In this document: piece after piece, positions 45,266 through 54,891 of the stretch
How positions within the stretch are numbered: the stretch's first letter is position 1
Layout: every line of letters begins with the position of its first letter
Origin: JAGNHS01 sp964609695
GTDB lineage: Bacteria > Bdellovibrionota > UBA2428
Reading direction: 5' to 3'
Assembly (NCBI GenBank): GCA_964609695.1
Contig: CAZSSP010000009.1
Coordinates: 5,909-69,908, forward strand
DNA length: 64,000 nucleotides
Notes under the pieces: generated by a model
Told to the model about the DNA's origin: nothing
Seen by the model: only the letters and a program-made list of their open reading frames with translations
Database searches by the model: none
Translations under genes and position numbers: made by a program

Positions 45266-46261
45266 ATGAAAACACCTCCTCTAGCCACGACATGGAGAGA
45301 CCCTAATGGAGAGTATCTTCCTGTGTCTCTTGAAAGCATTTCTACAGGCGCGCTTCACGACGTCGATGTATTCACTCGGGTTGGAGATCAATTTTTTATT
45401 ATAAAACCTAAAAATTCTAATTTTGATTTAGAACTCGTTAAAAAACTACGCGATACAACTCCCTTTCTCTACATAAAAACTTTGGACAGAGAAAAATATT
45501 TTAATAAATTTGAAGAAAACATTGGGAAAGTATTTCGCAATTCTAAAATTGATTTGAAACAAAAAGGAGCTCTACTCACAGATTGGACCGTTGAGCTTAT
45601 AGACAGACTCTACAAAGATCCAGGACATCCCGTAGCGATGCAACAAGCTAAAGTTGCCGCTGATTACTATGTTCGATACATTTCGGATCACTCACAAGCC
45701 TTCCTTGAACTTGTTGAACTTAGAAATCACGATGAATACACTTATGCTCACTCTGTAGGAGTGGCCGCTTACAGCATCGCTTTAGCGATACAATTTGGAT
45801 ATAAAGATAAAGAATTGAGCGCCATTGGTTTAGCCGGCCTTCTTCACGACATCGGCAAATGTATGATTGACCCCAATATTATCAACAAAAAGGGTCCCCT
45901 CAACAGTGCTGAGTGGAACCAAATGAAAAAACATCCTGAGTTTGGCGCAGAAATTCTTCGTCGACACAAAGGTCTCGACCCCATCATTGCACTAGGTGCC
46001 GAATCTCACCATGAAACTCCCTCGGGAACAGGATACCCCAAAGGGGTTTTATCCTCTCAACTTGATCCCAAGATTTCATTCATTTCGATTGCTGATACTT
46101 TTTCAGCGCTCACTACGGCTCGAAGTTACTCACAAGCTAGAGACACAGTCAGTGCGTTGAAACTTATTAAAGAAAGCGTTCCCACAAAATTCGACAACAA
46201 CACTTTTAAAAACTTTGTTGTCTTATTTTTGGATGAACAATCACAAAAGAAAATCGCATAA
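45266..46261 (+). CDS. HD-GYP domain phosphodiesterase
   Basis: HD-GYP proteins split cyclic di-GMP. The 331-residue protein has an N-terminal region of about 100 residues (PVSLESISTGALHDVDVFTR), like a short input domain. The HD-GYP domain then has YTYAHSVGVAAYSIALA, LAGLLHDIGKCMID with HD, and HHETPSGTGYPKGV with the GYP signature (the usual Arg and Asp of HHERxDGxGYP are changed to Thr and Ser). DTFSALTTARSY also matches the family. With the PilZ-like protein at 31158 it suggests c-di-GMP control. A terminator follows. Confidence 0.88.
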   Translation: MKTPPLATTWRDPNGEYLPVSLESISTGALHDVDVFTRVGDQFFIIKPKNSNFDLELVKKLRDTTPFLYIKTLDREKYFNKFEENIGKVFRNSKIDLKQKGALLTDWTVELIDRLYKDPGHPVAMQQAKVAADYYVRYISDHSQAFLELVELRNHDEYTYAHSVGVAAYSIALAIQFGYKDKELSAIGLAGLLHDIGKCMIDPNIINKKGPLNSAEWNQMKKHPEFGAEILRRHKGLDPIIALGAESHHETPSGTGYPKGVLSSQLDPKISFISIADTFSALTTARSYSQARDTVSALKLIKESVPTKFDNNTFKNFVVLFLDEQSQKKIA

Positions 46262-46267
46262 AAAAAT

Positions 46268-46310
46268 ACCCAGACCATTTTTTTCTGGGGAAGAAAAAAA
46301 CGGCCTGGGT
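46268..46310. terminator. Hairpin terminator between convergent genes
   Basis: ACCCAG...CTGGGT arms with an A/T-rich inner stem (seven T facing seven A) form a stem of about 17 pairs with two mismatches between the HD-GYP and hsp20 genes. U-rich runs inside the arms can serve either strand. It is likely a bidirectional terminator. Confidence 0.65.
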
Positions 46311-46334
46311 TTGAAATTTCTCAGAAAAAACTAA

Positions 46335-46775
46335 TTAGGCAATTTCATATTGGCGTGCTTTGGTCTTCTCAGATTTAGGCACTGTCACTTTTAACACTCC
46401 ATTGTCATAGCGACATTGAATGGCATCTGAATTGACGGTGTCTCCCAATCTAAAGGCTCTAGAAAAGCGACCGAAAATTCTCTCGGAAACATAATGATTC
46501 GCATCCTTTTGCTCTGTTTCAGACTTGCGCTCACCAGAGATCACAAGCAAGCCATCCTTGAATTCCACTTTAATGTCTTCTTTGCGAGTTCCGGGTATGT
46601 CTAACTCCAAAGAATAACGATCTTTTTCTTCATGAATATCGCAATTCGGAGAAAAAGCAGTCAATTCAGTGGCATTTCTTGTTGGGTTTAAAGATAGAAA
46701 ATCGTCTAAAACCCTATCAAAACTTGTACCTCTAAAGTTGGCCCATGGTTTGAAAAAATCTAGTTCATGTCTCAT
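46335..46775 (-). CDS. Hsp20/alpha-crystallin small heat-shock protein
   Basis: This 146-residue chaperone holds unfolding proteins without ATP. It has the alpha-crystallin domain CDIHEEKDRYSLELDIPGTRKEDIKVEF, then LLVISGERKSE, and FSRAFRLGDTVNSDAI with NGVLKVTVPK closing the fold. The N-terminal arm is short (about 45 residues). The ribosome site AAGGAG lies nine bases before ATG 46775. A heat-shock-like promoter is at 46816-46844. Confidence 0.93.
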   Translation of the reverse strand: MRHELDFFKPWANFRGTSFDRVLDDFLSLNPTRNATELTAFSPNCDIHEEKDRYSLELDIPGTRKEDIKVEFKDGLLVISGERKSETEQKDANHYVSERIFGRFSRAFRLGDTVNSDAIQCRYDNGVLKVTVPKSEKTKARQYEIA

Positions 46776-46815
46776 ATATCAATCTCCTTATAAATGTTTA
46801 AGTCCCCATATTGAG

Positions 46816-46844
46816 AGTGTGGGATTGATATTTTCAGAGTCAAG
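46816..46844 (-). promoter_or_regulatory. Sigma-32-like promoter of hsp20
   Basis: Read leftward, CTTGACT (46844-46838) and CCCACACT (46823-46816) are 14 bases apart, close to the heat-shock sigma pattern CTTGAAA-N13/14-CCCCATnT. It lies about 40 bases before the hsp20 start. This is a pattern match only. Confidence 0.4.
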
Positions 46845-46874
46845 AGCCCCCTACTTTAGCGTAGGAAAGCTAAA

Positions 46875-47976
46875 TTATTGAGGATGCTCTGCATGCATCA
46901 TAAGATAGGCTTCTATAAAGGGCTGAATATCTCCATCTAAGACCTTATCCACGCTGCTACTCTCATATTTTGTGCGCACATCTTTAATTAATTGATAAGG
47001 CTGCAAAACATAATTTCGAATTTGAGAACCCCAAGCAATATCCTTTTTTTCTGAATTCACTTTATCGAGTTCCGCTTGGCGCTTTTGCATTTCAAGTTCA
47101 TAGAGTTTGGCTTTTAACATTTTCATAGCCCGTTCACGGTTTTGGATTTGTGAACGCTCCGCCTGACATTGCACCACAATTCCAGAGGGATTGTGTGTAA
47201 TTCTCACGGCAGAATCTGTTTTATTCACGTGTTGTCCACCGGCCCCACCCGCGCGATAGGTGTCTATTCTCAAATCTTCTGTCTTAATATCGATTTTAAT
47301 ATCTTCTTCCACTGAAGGGTAAACATAGACACTGGCAAAACTTGTGTGGCGGCGAGCATTGGCATCAAAAGGAGAAATTCTCACCAATCGATGCACTCCA
47401 GATTCAGCCTTTAGAAATCCGTAAGCAAAAAGTCCTCGAACTTCGTAAGTCACCGATCGAAAACCTGCGCCATCCCCATCCGTAAAATCGACCATCTCGC
47501 AATCAAAACCCCTCTGAGTTGCATAGCGAGTGTACATACGCGCTAAAATTCCAGTCCAATCACAAGCCTCAGTTCCACCCGCTCCGGAATGAATTTCAAT
47601 AAAGGCATCGGCTTTATCTTGTTCGCCCGATAACATTTTATTGAGCTCAAGCTTACGCAAGGATTCATCTAAAAAAACTAAACCTTCATCAATTTCTTTT
47701 TGAGTGGAAGAATCAATTTCACCGCTTTCTTGAGAGAGTTCATATAAAACTGAAACATCTTCATAACGGCGTTGTGATTCTAAAAATGGATTTATTGTCG
47801 CTTCATGAGCGGCTTTTTCTTTTAATATATTTTTAGCTTTTAAAGTGTTGTCCCAGAATCCTGATTCGGCTTCTAGGTGTGAAATCTCTTCTATACGACG
47901 TTGCTTGCCTTCAACGTCAAAGAGACCTCCTCAAGAGATCAAGTCTGCTTCCGATGTCTTGTAATTTTTCTTTCAT
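46875..47976 (-). CDS. prfB: Peptide chain release factor 2 with programmed +1 frameshift
   Basis: RF2 ends translation at UGA and UAA. Translation starts at ATG 47976, reads 19 codons, and meets an in-frame TGA at 47919-47917. Shifting +1 after CTT (47922-47920) gives GAC at 47918 and an open frame to 46875, for a protein of 366 residues, the normal RF2 length. The recoding site is textbook: AGGAGG, then three bases, then CTTTGAC. The body has the stop-reading SPF tripeptide (VRISPFDANARRH) and GGQ in AGGAGGQHVNKTDSAVR. RF2 level thereby regulates its own synthesis. The start overlaps the end of ybeY by 38 bases. Confidence 0.96.
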
Positions 47977-48493
47977 AGCCCTTTTTGTATATCACAGGGC
48001 TTAGCTTTTGTAACAAAAGCTCTTGGACCTCCATCATTCTTTGACTTTTCTTTTTAGAAACATCGACATGGTCCATACCGATCAGATGAAGAATAGAGTG
48101 TAACCACACCCTCGCAAATTCTTCCCGAAAAGCACATCGATAACGCTTAGCATTTCTCTCCACATTGGATAGGGAAATAATCATATCCCCCAAGTATCCT
48201 TTTTCTTGCCCCTCTGGAGATTCCATAGCTGGAAAACTTAAAACATCAGTGCTTCTATTAAGTTGACGAAACTGTCTTTGATAAGCCCGCATAGAATCTT
48301 CAGTACAAACTAATATTCCAAAATGAGTGAAGGAATATCCTAAAATCTTTTCAGCCGATTTCCATTCTTCAAGACGACAAAAATACAAGTGAAGAATTTT
48401 CAAACATCGTTGAAGCTCAATGATCTTTAAAGGCAAAGCTTTAATTATCGATGTGTTTTCAAATTCCCAATAGCACTTTAATGAACTTTTCAT
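47939..48493 (-). CDS. ybeY: Endoribonuclease YbeY
   Basis: YbeY is a metal-dependent RNase for 16S rRNA 3' maturation and ribosome quality control. The 184-residue protein has STDVLSFPAMESPEG, YLGDMIISLSNVERNA and the zinc site H-x3-H-x5-H in HSILHLIGMDHVD. The gene overlaps pgpH upstream in ATGA and prfB downstream by 38 bases. The pgpH-ybeY order is conserved in many bacteria. Confidence 0.93.
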   Translation of the reverse strand: MKSSLKCYWEFENTSIIKALPLKIIELQRCLKILHLYFCRLEEWKSAEKILGYSFTHFGILVCTEDSMRAYQRQFRQLNRSTDVLSFPAMESPEGQEKGYLGDMIISLSNVERNAKRYRCAFREEFARVWLHSILHLIGMDHVDVSKKKSQRMMEVQELLLQKLSPVIYKKGYERKITRHRKQT

Positions 48494-50856
48494 TTGATTG
48501 ATTTAAGGTGTTTAGACGAGGCGTTTGTTTGCGGCAAGGATTTTTCCTGATCGGGGTATTCAATTCGCTGGTGATGAATGCTGAGTAAAATTCGCACAAA
48601 AGCTCGACTCACAAGATGAAGTGATTGAAGCGTGATTTCTGCATCCTCCAACAAACCCTCATCAAGTGCTTTACTCACAATTTTGACCACCATCGCCTCA
48701 ATTCGAGCTGGAGTCGGATCAACCAAAGATCTCGTAGCTGCTTCACATGAATCAGCGAGCGCCATAATAACAGCTTCCTTGGATTTTGGATTGGGTCCAG
48801 GATATCTAAAATCATCTTCATTAATTTCCTCAGGCTTCATGTCTGAATCTGGCTGAGCCGCCATTTGAAGTGCTTTATTATAGAAAAAACCCACCAATGT
48901 TCGACCATGATGTTGCTCAATAAATTCTGTAATAGCCCTTCCCAATCCGTATCGATTGGCTAAATTCACGCCTTCTTTTACATGAGAAATAATGATCTTC
49001 GCAGATAAATGAGGTTTGGTTTGATCATGAGGATTATATCCTGAAGTTTGATTCTCAACGAAGTAATCGGGTCGCACCATTTTACCAATGTCATGATAAT
49101 AAGCTCCCACCCGAGCCAATAAAGGATTGGCACCAATGGCTTCGCAAGCCGCTTCTGCAAGAGTTCCAACAATTATGGAATGATGATAAGTTCCGGGAGC
49201 TTTCAAAACTAAATCTCGCAAGAGAGGATTGTCCATTCTTGAAAGTTCAATAAGTTTTAACTCAGTCGTATAATCTAAAAAAGATTCAAAGAGCGGCGTG
49301 ATCATTAACGTAAACGACGAAGAGAGTAAGCCCCCTAAGAAACCTCCACAAAATCCCCAAAAAAGATTTCGCAAAGTGCTCGCATTCCAAACGTTAATGA
49401 ATTTTACAATATCGGCATCCGCAGGAAGGCTTCCCCCCCACGAGAGAAGTAAAAGAACTGAGCAAATTCCAGCCAAAAAGGCTGTAGCAAAACCCGCCCG
49501 ATATAATTCTGCACGAGATTTGCAACTTTGAAGAAAGACCGTACCCCCCAAACAAACTGTTAACGAATAAAAACCATATAAAAAAGCTTTATCCAATAAG
49601 ACTGCAGAGCCTAATGAAAATAGAAATGAAAAAATCAACGAATGATAAGGCGTCAGCAAAAGTCTAATAATTAGAGCCGAAGTCGCCACAGGAATCATAA
49701 ACAAAAAGAAAGGAGTTGGGATGCTTCTGAAACTATCGGCCAAGATTTCCATCTGAAAAATCACAGTTAATTTAAAGAACGCTAAAGACACAATTAAAAG
49801 TACACCCGCAATCAGAATATCCTTATGCTTAGATAAAAAATCTGGAGAATATCTTCTCAGAAAGACAACAAAAGTTCCCAAAGCAAAAGACGCCAAGAGA
49901 GATTGCCAAAAAAGTTTGAGCCATTGGAAATCTGTATCTTGTCGCGACCTCAACGCTGTTAAAAGTTCTTCTGTATCTTTTGTGATGGTTTCGCCTTCGC
50001 GAACAACGACCTCACCTCGATAAAGTTTTTTTAGTAAAGGCCGCATTTTTTCAACAACGATTTTTCTTTTAGCTTCAGTTTCTTTGAGATTGATAGAACT
50101 ATTGGCCTTTATCAATCGCGCATGAAGGCCCGCGAGCAACACACGATTCGCGAAATTCATTCCCAGCCAGCGAGAAGCTAACTTGTCGGGATCTCGAATA
50201 GACGATTGTACAAAATCTAATGTGACAAATTGTTTAGATATCTCTTCACTTTTGATAAAAGTGTTTTTACGAGTTTCCACATTAAAAACATCAGCACCAT
50301 TTTCCAAAAGTGCTATGTCTTCCACTATTTTCATATTGATAAAGGGAGCCATCGATTGCAGTAATGAGCGCTCAAAGTTGGCATCAAAACGCACTCCGAG
50401 CAACCATTTTAGATCGCTCTCATTGAGCTTGACGTAGTTTTGGAGTGTTTGAGCAAAACTCAAAACTCTGAGATTTTTTTTCTTATCTGGTATCGCTCGA
50501 CTCTCTCGTACGGCTAATCGCCAAAGTTGATTGAGCTCCATCAAAGATTTTGGATTAAAATCTAAAACGACAGGAACATGGTTGATGACTTTCTCACGTT
50601 CCCGAAGAGTGGAAGCTCGATCTATAATTTCCACTGTTTTTGGCACGCGCACATTGAAGGCAGCCACCTCACCCTCATGCCAAGTGGGCAGAGATTGAAA
50701 TCGCGTGGTTCTTGTGACCATTAGAAGCAAAAGAAAAACGAGCACAAAGACAAAAGAAAAATCACCTAAATTTTGAGCAAAGGGAGACTCAACAAAAGAT
50801 CTCCAAAGTCGCTCCACCGGATGAGTGATAAGCTTAGGCCATGATTCCTTTTTCAC
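48490..50856 (-). CDS. pgpH: PgpH-like 7TM-HD phosphodiesterase
   Basis: PgpH degrades cyclic di-AMP. The 788-residue protein has an N-terminal membrane segment (FSFVFVLVFLLLLMV), then a large outer 7TMR-HDED domain (about 70-310). Seven or so membrane segments (about 315-520) lead to a cytoplasmic HD domain. The HD signature is GTYHHSIIVGTLAEAACEAI and YYHDIGKMVRPDYF, with EQHHGRTLVGFFY and IMALADSCEAATRS. It is upstream of ybeY, as in Firmicutes. With CdaA/CdaR in this window, it completes a make-and-break c-di-AMP system. Confidence 0.92.
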   Translation of the reverse strand: MKKESWPKLITHPVERLWRSFVESPFAQNLGDFSFVFVLVFLLLLMVTRTTRFQSLPTWHEGEVAAFNVRVPKTVEIIDRASTLREREKVINHVPVVLDFNPKSLMELNQLWRLAVRESRAIPDKKKNLRVLSFAQTLQNYVKLNESDLKWLLGVRFDANFERSLLQSMAPFINMKIVEDIALLENGADVFNVETRKNTFIKSEEISKQFVTLDFVQSSIRDPDKLASRWLGMNFANRVLLAGLHARLIKANSSINLKETEAKRKIVVEKMRPLLKKLYRGEVVVREGETITKDTEELLTALRSRQDTDFQWLKLFWQSLLASFALGTFVVFLRRYSPDFLSKHKDILIAGVLLIVSLAFFKLTVIFQMEILADSFRSIPTPFFLFMIPVATSALIIRLLLTPYHSLIFSFLFSLGSAVLLDKAFLYGFYSLTVCLGGTVFLQSCKSRAELYRAGFATAFLAGICSVLLLLSWGGSLPADADIVKFINVWNASTLRNLFWGFCGGFLGGLLSSSFTLMITPLFESFLDYTTELKLIELSRMDNPLLRDLVLKAPGTYHHSIIVGTLAEAACEAIGANPLLARVGAYYHDIGKMVRPDYFVENQTSGYNPHDQTKPHLSAKIIISHVKEGVNLANRYGLGRAITEFIEQHHGRTLVGFFYNKALQMAAQPDSDMKPEEINEDDFRYPGPNPKSKEAVIMALADSCEAATRSLVDPTPARIEAMVVKIVSKALDEGLLEDAEITLQSLHLVSRAFVRILLSIHHQRIEYPDQEKSLPQTNASSKHLKSIK

Positions 50857-50923
50857 AGCTATCTTATCGGCTTATTTAAAGTTAACAGTAGGAGCCTAGA
50901 CTTGGCGCATTATCTCAATGAAA

Positions 50924-52036
50924 TTAAAGCCACAAACAGGCGTCGCCATATGAGAAAAATCTATAGTTTTTACTTTGTGCAAATTCATAAGATTCCTTGA
51001 CCAGTTTCCAAGACCCCGCAAAGCACGAAAGCAAAACTAATAAAGAGGATGCGGGTAAGTGAAAATTGGTAAAAAGTGCATCACAATAACGAAACTCAAA
51101 GCCGGGTTTAATAAAAATCTGCGTGCGTCCCAAATAATCTTGCGTGTCTAAATCCAAATTAAAAGATTCTGCCTTGGACTCCCCCAAAATGGGTAGCGAT
51201 TCTAAGAGTCGTAGAGCGGTGGTGCCCACGCATAAAACAGCCGCTCGATTGTCTTTATTTTGAAAATTCTTTTTCAGCAGATCATAAGCCTGAGAAGCTA
51301 TCGAAAAGGACTCCGAATGCAAATGGTTTTGATCGAGCACACTTTGCCTGAGGGGTTCAAAAGTTCCCAAGCCCACATGCAAACAAGTGTCTACAAATTG
51401 AACCCCCTCTTGTTCAAGCTTTCTACACAATTCTTCGGTAAAATGAAGAGAGGCTGTTGGAGCCGCGGCCGATTTGGCTTCACTCATGCCCCGTGCCCAT
51501 ACGCTTTGATAGCGAGCAGAATCCACTTCTGAAATTCGAGTTTTTATATAGGGAGGTAGAGGCATTTCACCATGCCGCTCTAAAAATTTAATAAGCTCTT
51601 CTCGATCACAATTAAATGAAACCGTATCGGAATCTAGAACACTAATTTGCAAAGAAGGTAGCCCCTCTATGTGAAGGCTCTCAGGAAATTTCATTCGAGC
51701 ACTTCTTTTGATGAGAGCTTTCCAAACTCGATTTTTGAATTCTTCAATTAGCACAATTTCATGCACTGAACCTGAAGCTCTACGCGCATAAAAGCGGGCC
51801 GGAAAAACTCGACTTCGATTTCGAACCCACAACGAATTCTTTAAAAATCGATTATCTTTCTGAAGAATTTCGGGAAGATCTCGAACCAATGCTTCCTCCC
51901 TTTGTGGAAGCCCCCCCATGGGATGGCGTCGAACAATGAGAAGTTTAGCAGAATCCCGAGGCTCTATCGGACGTTGTGCAATGAGCCTCTCGTCTAAATC
52001 AAAGTGGTAGTCTTCAACTTTTGAACCCAAATCCAT
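50924..52036 (-). CDS. queA: S-adenosylmethionine:tRNA ribosyltransferase-isomerase
   Basis: QueA adds the ribosyl part of SAM to preQ1-modified tRNA on the way to queuosine. The 370-residue chain starts MDLGSKVEDYHFDLDERLIA and has LIAQRPIEPRDSAKLL, SAAAPTASLHFTEELC, VDTCLHVGLGTFEPL and TNFHLPASSLLVLLS. I chose ATG 52036 because it aligns with the start of other QueA proteins; the frame continues upstream to TTG 52081. A gap of about 70 bases separates it from pgpH. Confidence 0.93.
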   Translation of the reverse strand: MDLGSKVEDYHFDLDERLIAQRPIEPRDSAKLLIVRRHPMGGLPQREEALVRDLPEILQKDNRFLKNSLWVRNRSRVFPARFYARRASGSVHEIVLIEEFKNRVWKALIKRSARMKFPESLHIEGLPSLQISVLDSDTVSFNCDREELIKFLERHGEMPLPPYIKTRISEVDSARYQSVWARGMSEAKSAAAPTASLHFTEELCRKLEQEGVQFVDTCLHVGLGTFEPLRQSVLDQNHLHSESFSIASQAYDLLKKNFQNKDNRAAVLCVGTTALRLLESLPILGESKAESFNLDLDTQDYLGRTQIFIKPGFEFRYCDALFTNFHLPASSLLVLLSCFAGSWKLVKESYEFAQSKNYRFFSYGDACLWL

Positions 52037-52210
52037 ACACTGCAAAGCTTTAAACCCCAAGTTTTTAACACGCAAGGCCAAAAGTCTTTAAAGCCAGAAG
52101 AATTCACTAAGAAGTTTTTGACTTATTTAAGACTTTTCTCTTTAAAGGAGTCTGGAGACGTTGAGCCTTTTTATGTCTCCAAGCAACCTGAAGAAAGGCC
52201 TGTTCTTAAT

Positions 52211-53890
52211 ATGAAAAAAATTCTACTTTTAACGTTAACTCTCTTTTCCTTTGCCTGCACCAAAAAGCAAGTTCGCAGCCAAGCTGGAGGTACTTTAAAA
52301 ATTGGGGTCTCCCAAGAATTTGAAATTCTCAATCCAGTCATTTCTCAAATGGCAACGAGTAGCTACATTTTTACAATGGCTACTGGTGCCCTCACTACAA
52401 TTGGTGAAGATTGGAAATGGCGCTGTGTTCTTTGCACCGAATTGCCCACTTTCGAAAATAAAATGGTTAAAAAACTTCCCGGCGGGAAACTCCTCGTCAA
52501 TTGGGAAATTCTACCTAACGCTCAATGGGGCGATGGCACTCCCCTCACTGGAAACGATGTGAAGTTTTCATGGATGGTTGGACAACACCCTAACGTTTCT
52601 GTTGGACAACGAGACACTTACTCTCGAGTGATTGCTCTAGAGGTTGACAAAGACAACCCTAAAAAGTTTTCAATGACATTCAAAGAATCTCGTTACGACT
52701 ATTATCAATTGGGAACTTTTTACATTTTGCCTAAACATCTTGAAGAACCCATTTTTGAAAAAACCAAAAACCAAGCTGGATCCTACGAAAAGCAAACTCT
52801 TTACAACACCGATCCCGGCAACCCAGGACTCTATTTTGGACCCTACCTTGTGAAAGAAATCAAATTAGGTAGCCACATTGTTCTGGTGAAAAATCCCAAA
52901 TATTTTGGTGAAGCTCCTAAAATTAATCAAATTGTCGTCAAATACGTTGCCAACACTCAAGCGCTTGAAGCGAACCTACTCTCTGGTGAAATCGACATGA
53001 TTTCAGAGATGGGATTATTCTTTGACCAACTTTTGGGTCTTGAGAAGAAATTCCGCGACAATACAGAATTAGGCTCTAAATATCGCATCAGCCTCAAACA
53101 AGGCACTATTTATGAACACATCACTTTTAACTTTAAGGACCCTATCGTTAAAGATAAAAGAGTTCGTCAAGCACTTGCTTACGGTCTCGATAGAGAAAAA
53201 ATGGTTAAAGCTCTCTTCGATGGTCGCCAAGAAGTTGCGCTTCACAACATTCACCCACTCGACCCCTATTACACTGACAATGTGAAAAGATATTCTTACG
53301 ACCTCAATAAAGCTCAACAGCTTCTCGAAGAAGCTGGCTGGAAAGTAAACCCATCCGATGGAATGAGATACAAAGATAAAAAGCCTTTAGAGCTCACTCT
53401 CATGACCACAGCACAAAATCAGCTACGCGAGAGAATTCAAGTTTATGTTCAAGCTGAATGGAAAAAATTGGGCGTTGAAGTGAAAATTAAAAACGAACCC
53501 GCTCGAGTCTTTTTTGGTGAAACAGTTCGTAAAGGAACTTTCCCCAATTTAGCGATGTTTGCATGGGTTTCTAGCCCCGACAATCCTCCACAAAGCACTA
53601 TGCACTCAAAAGAAATTCCAACTGCTAAAAATGGTTACTCAGGCCAAAACTCTGGTGGCTACGTGAACGCTGAAGCGGATGCTTTGCTCGATAAAATTCC
53701 TCTTGAGTTTAATTTCGACAAAAGAAAACTCATGGTTCAACGCTTGCAAGAAATTTATGCTGAAGAGCTCCCTGCACTTCCGCTTAACCTTCGAGCAGAT
53801 TTTGCTATCGTTCCATCAAAAATGACTGGATACGAAACCACAGGCCACCAATTCTACTCAACTCAATATGCATGGAGATGGAACTACTAA
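52211..53890 (+). CDS. Peptide ABC transporter substrate-binding lipoprotein
   Basis: Members of this SBP_bac_5 family (DppA/OppA) catch peptides in the periplasm. The mature product is about 559 residues. The signal peptide KKILLLTLTLFSFAC has a lipobox-like end. LPGGKLLVNWEILPNAQWGDGTPLTGNDVKFSW and KDKRVRQALAYGLDREKMVKALFDG are typical. I chose ATG 52211 over the in-frame 52118 because the signal peptide starts there; AAAGG lies about 12 bases before it. Two permease genes follow in an operon. No ATPase gene is present. Confidence 0.88.
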   Translation: MKKILLLTLTLFSFACTKKQVRSQAGGTLKIGVSQEFEILNPVISQMATSSYIFTMATGALTTIGEDWKWRCVLCTELPTFENKMVKKLPGGKLLVNWEILPNAQWGDGTPLTGNDVKFSWMVGQHPNVSVGQRDTYSRVIALEVDKDNPKKFSMTFKESRYDYYQLGTFYILPKHLEEPIFEKTKNQAGSYEKQTLYNTDPGNPGLYFGPYLVKEIKLGSHIVLVKNPKYFGEAPKINQIVVKYVANTQALEANLLSGEIDMISEMGLFFDQLLGLEKKFRDNTELGSKYRISLKQGTIYEHITFNFKDPIVKDKRVRQALAYGLDREKMVKALFDGRQEVALHNIHPLDPYYTDNVKRYSYDLNKAQQLLEEAGWKVNPSDGMRYKDKKPLELTLMTTAQNQLRERIQVYVQAEWKKLGVEVKIKNEPARVFFGETVRKGTFPNLAMFAWVSSPDNPPQSTMHSKEIPTAKNGYSGQNSGGYVNAEADALLDKIPLEFNFDKRKLMVQRLQEIYAEELPALPLNLRADFAIVPSKMTGYETTGHQFYSTQYAWRWNY

Positions 53891-53916
53891 GCATTAGCTC
53901 TTAGTAATTTATTAAA

Positions 53917-54891
53917 ATGAGTTCTTTTATTATTAGGCGAATCTTACAAACGGTGGTGATGCTTTTCATCACCACTTTTGTAACCTATGTCATGATGGGT
54001 CTCATGCCTGGAGACCCCCTCGACATTGCGTGCAATGCCAACCCCCATTGCAGCCCCGAAAACATCGCTCAAATGAAAAAGAATCTGGGTCTCGATAAAC
54101 CCATCACAGAGCGATACTTCGTTTGGCTTAAGGCCTTCGTTCAAGGCGATATGGGTTATTCCAGAACCTACAGAAAACCTGTGACTGAAATTTTAGGTCC
54201 ACGCCTTTGGAACAGCATGGTTTTAGGAACTCTAGCTTGTTTACTCTCACTTTTAATTGCATTACCGCTTGGAGTTATTGCCGGCAGTCGCTCGCAATCG
54301 TGGCTTGATTATTTAGTGAACTTTTTTTGTTTTCTAGGCATTTCTACGCCCAGTTTTTGGCTGGCGCTCATGTTTATATATATTTTCAGCGTTCATTTAG
54401 GTTGGTTTCCCGCGGGTGGTTCTCAAAGCATTGACCTCCCCCCGGATGCTAGCCAATGGGAAATTTTATCCGACCGAATCACCCACTTAGTATTGCCCGT
54501 GAGCGCTCTAGCCCTTTTAACTGTAGCCTCTTGGTTGCGACAAACTCGCTCTGCAGTTCTACAAGAGTTGAGCCAAGATTATATTCGTACCGCGCGAGCA
54601 AAAGGACTCACCTGGGGTCGTAGCATATGGGTGCATGCCGTTCGCAATGCACTACTCCCTGTGGTCACAGTAGTCGCCTTAGGTTTTTCAATTATATTTT
54701 CTGGTGCTGTAATAACTGAAACCGTATTTTCATTTAATGGAGTTGGAAAACTCATGTATGACTCCATCCTTGGAAACGATTTTAACGTGGCCATGTGTGC
54801 TTTTGTTATTAGTTGCGTGGCCGTTTTACTTTGCAATTTAGCGGCCGATCTCATTTACGCTTTTCTTGATCCGAGGATCAAAGTTCAATGA
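53917..54891 (+). CDS. Peptide ABC transporter permease (DppB-like)
   Basis: This 324-residue inner-membrane permease has about six membrane segments. The opening RRILQTVVMLFITTFVTYVMM and GDPLD are typical of DppB/OppB, as is the EAA loop LSQDYIRTARAKGLTWGRSIWVHAVRNALLP (about 215-245). It pairs with the next gene, which it overlaps in ATGA (54888-54891), and uses the preceding binding protein. Confidence 0.92.
   Translation: MSSFIIRRILQTVVMLFITTFVTYVMMGLMPGDPLDIACNANPHCSPENIAQMKKNLGLDKPITERYFVWLKAFVQGDMGYSRTYRKPVTEILGPRLWNSMVLGTLACLLSLLIALPLGVIAGSRSQSWLDYLVNFFCFLGISTPSFWLALMFIYIFSVHLGWFPAGGSQSIDLPPDASQWEILSDRITHLVLPVSALALLTVASWLRQTRSAVLQELSQDYIRTARAKGLTWGRSIWVHAVRNALLPVVTVVALGFSIIFSGAVITETVFSFNGVGKLMYDSILGNDFNVAMCAFVISCVAVLLCNLAADLIYAFLDPRIKVQ

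Noticed and set aside
46875..47660. prfB as a truncated or broken gene
   Set aside because: The missing first part is present upstream and joined by a standard programmed +1 frameshift site.
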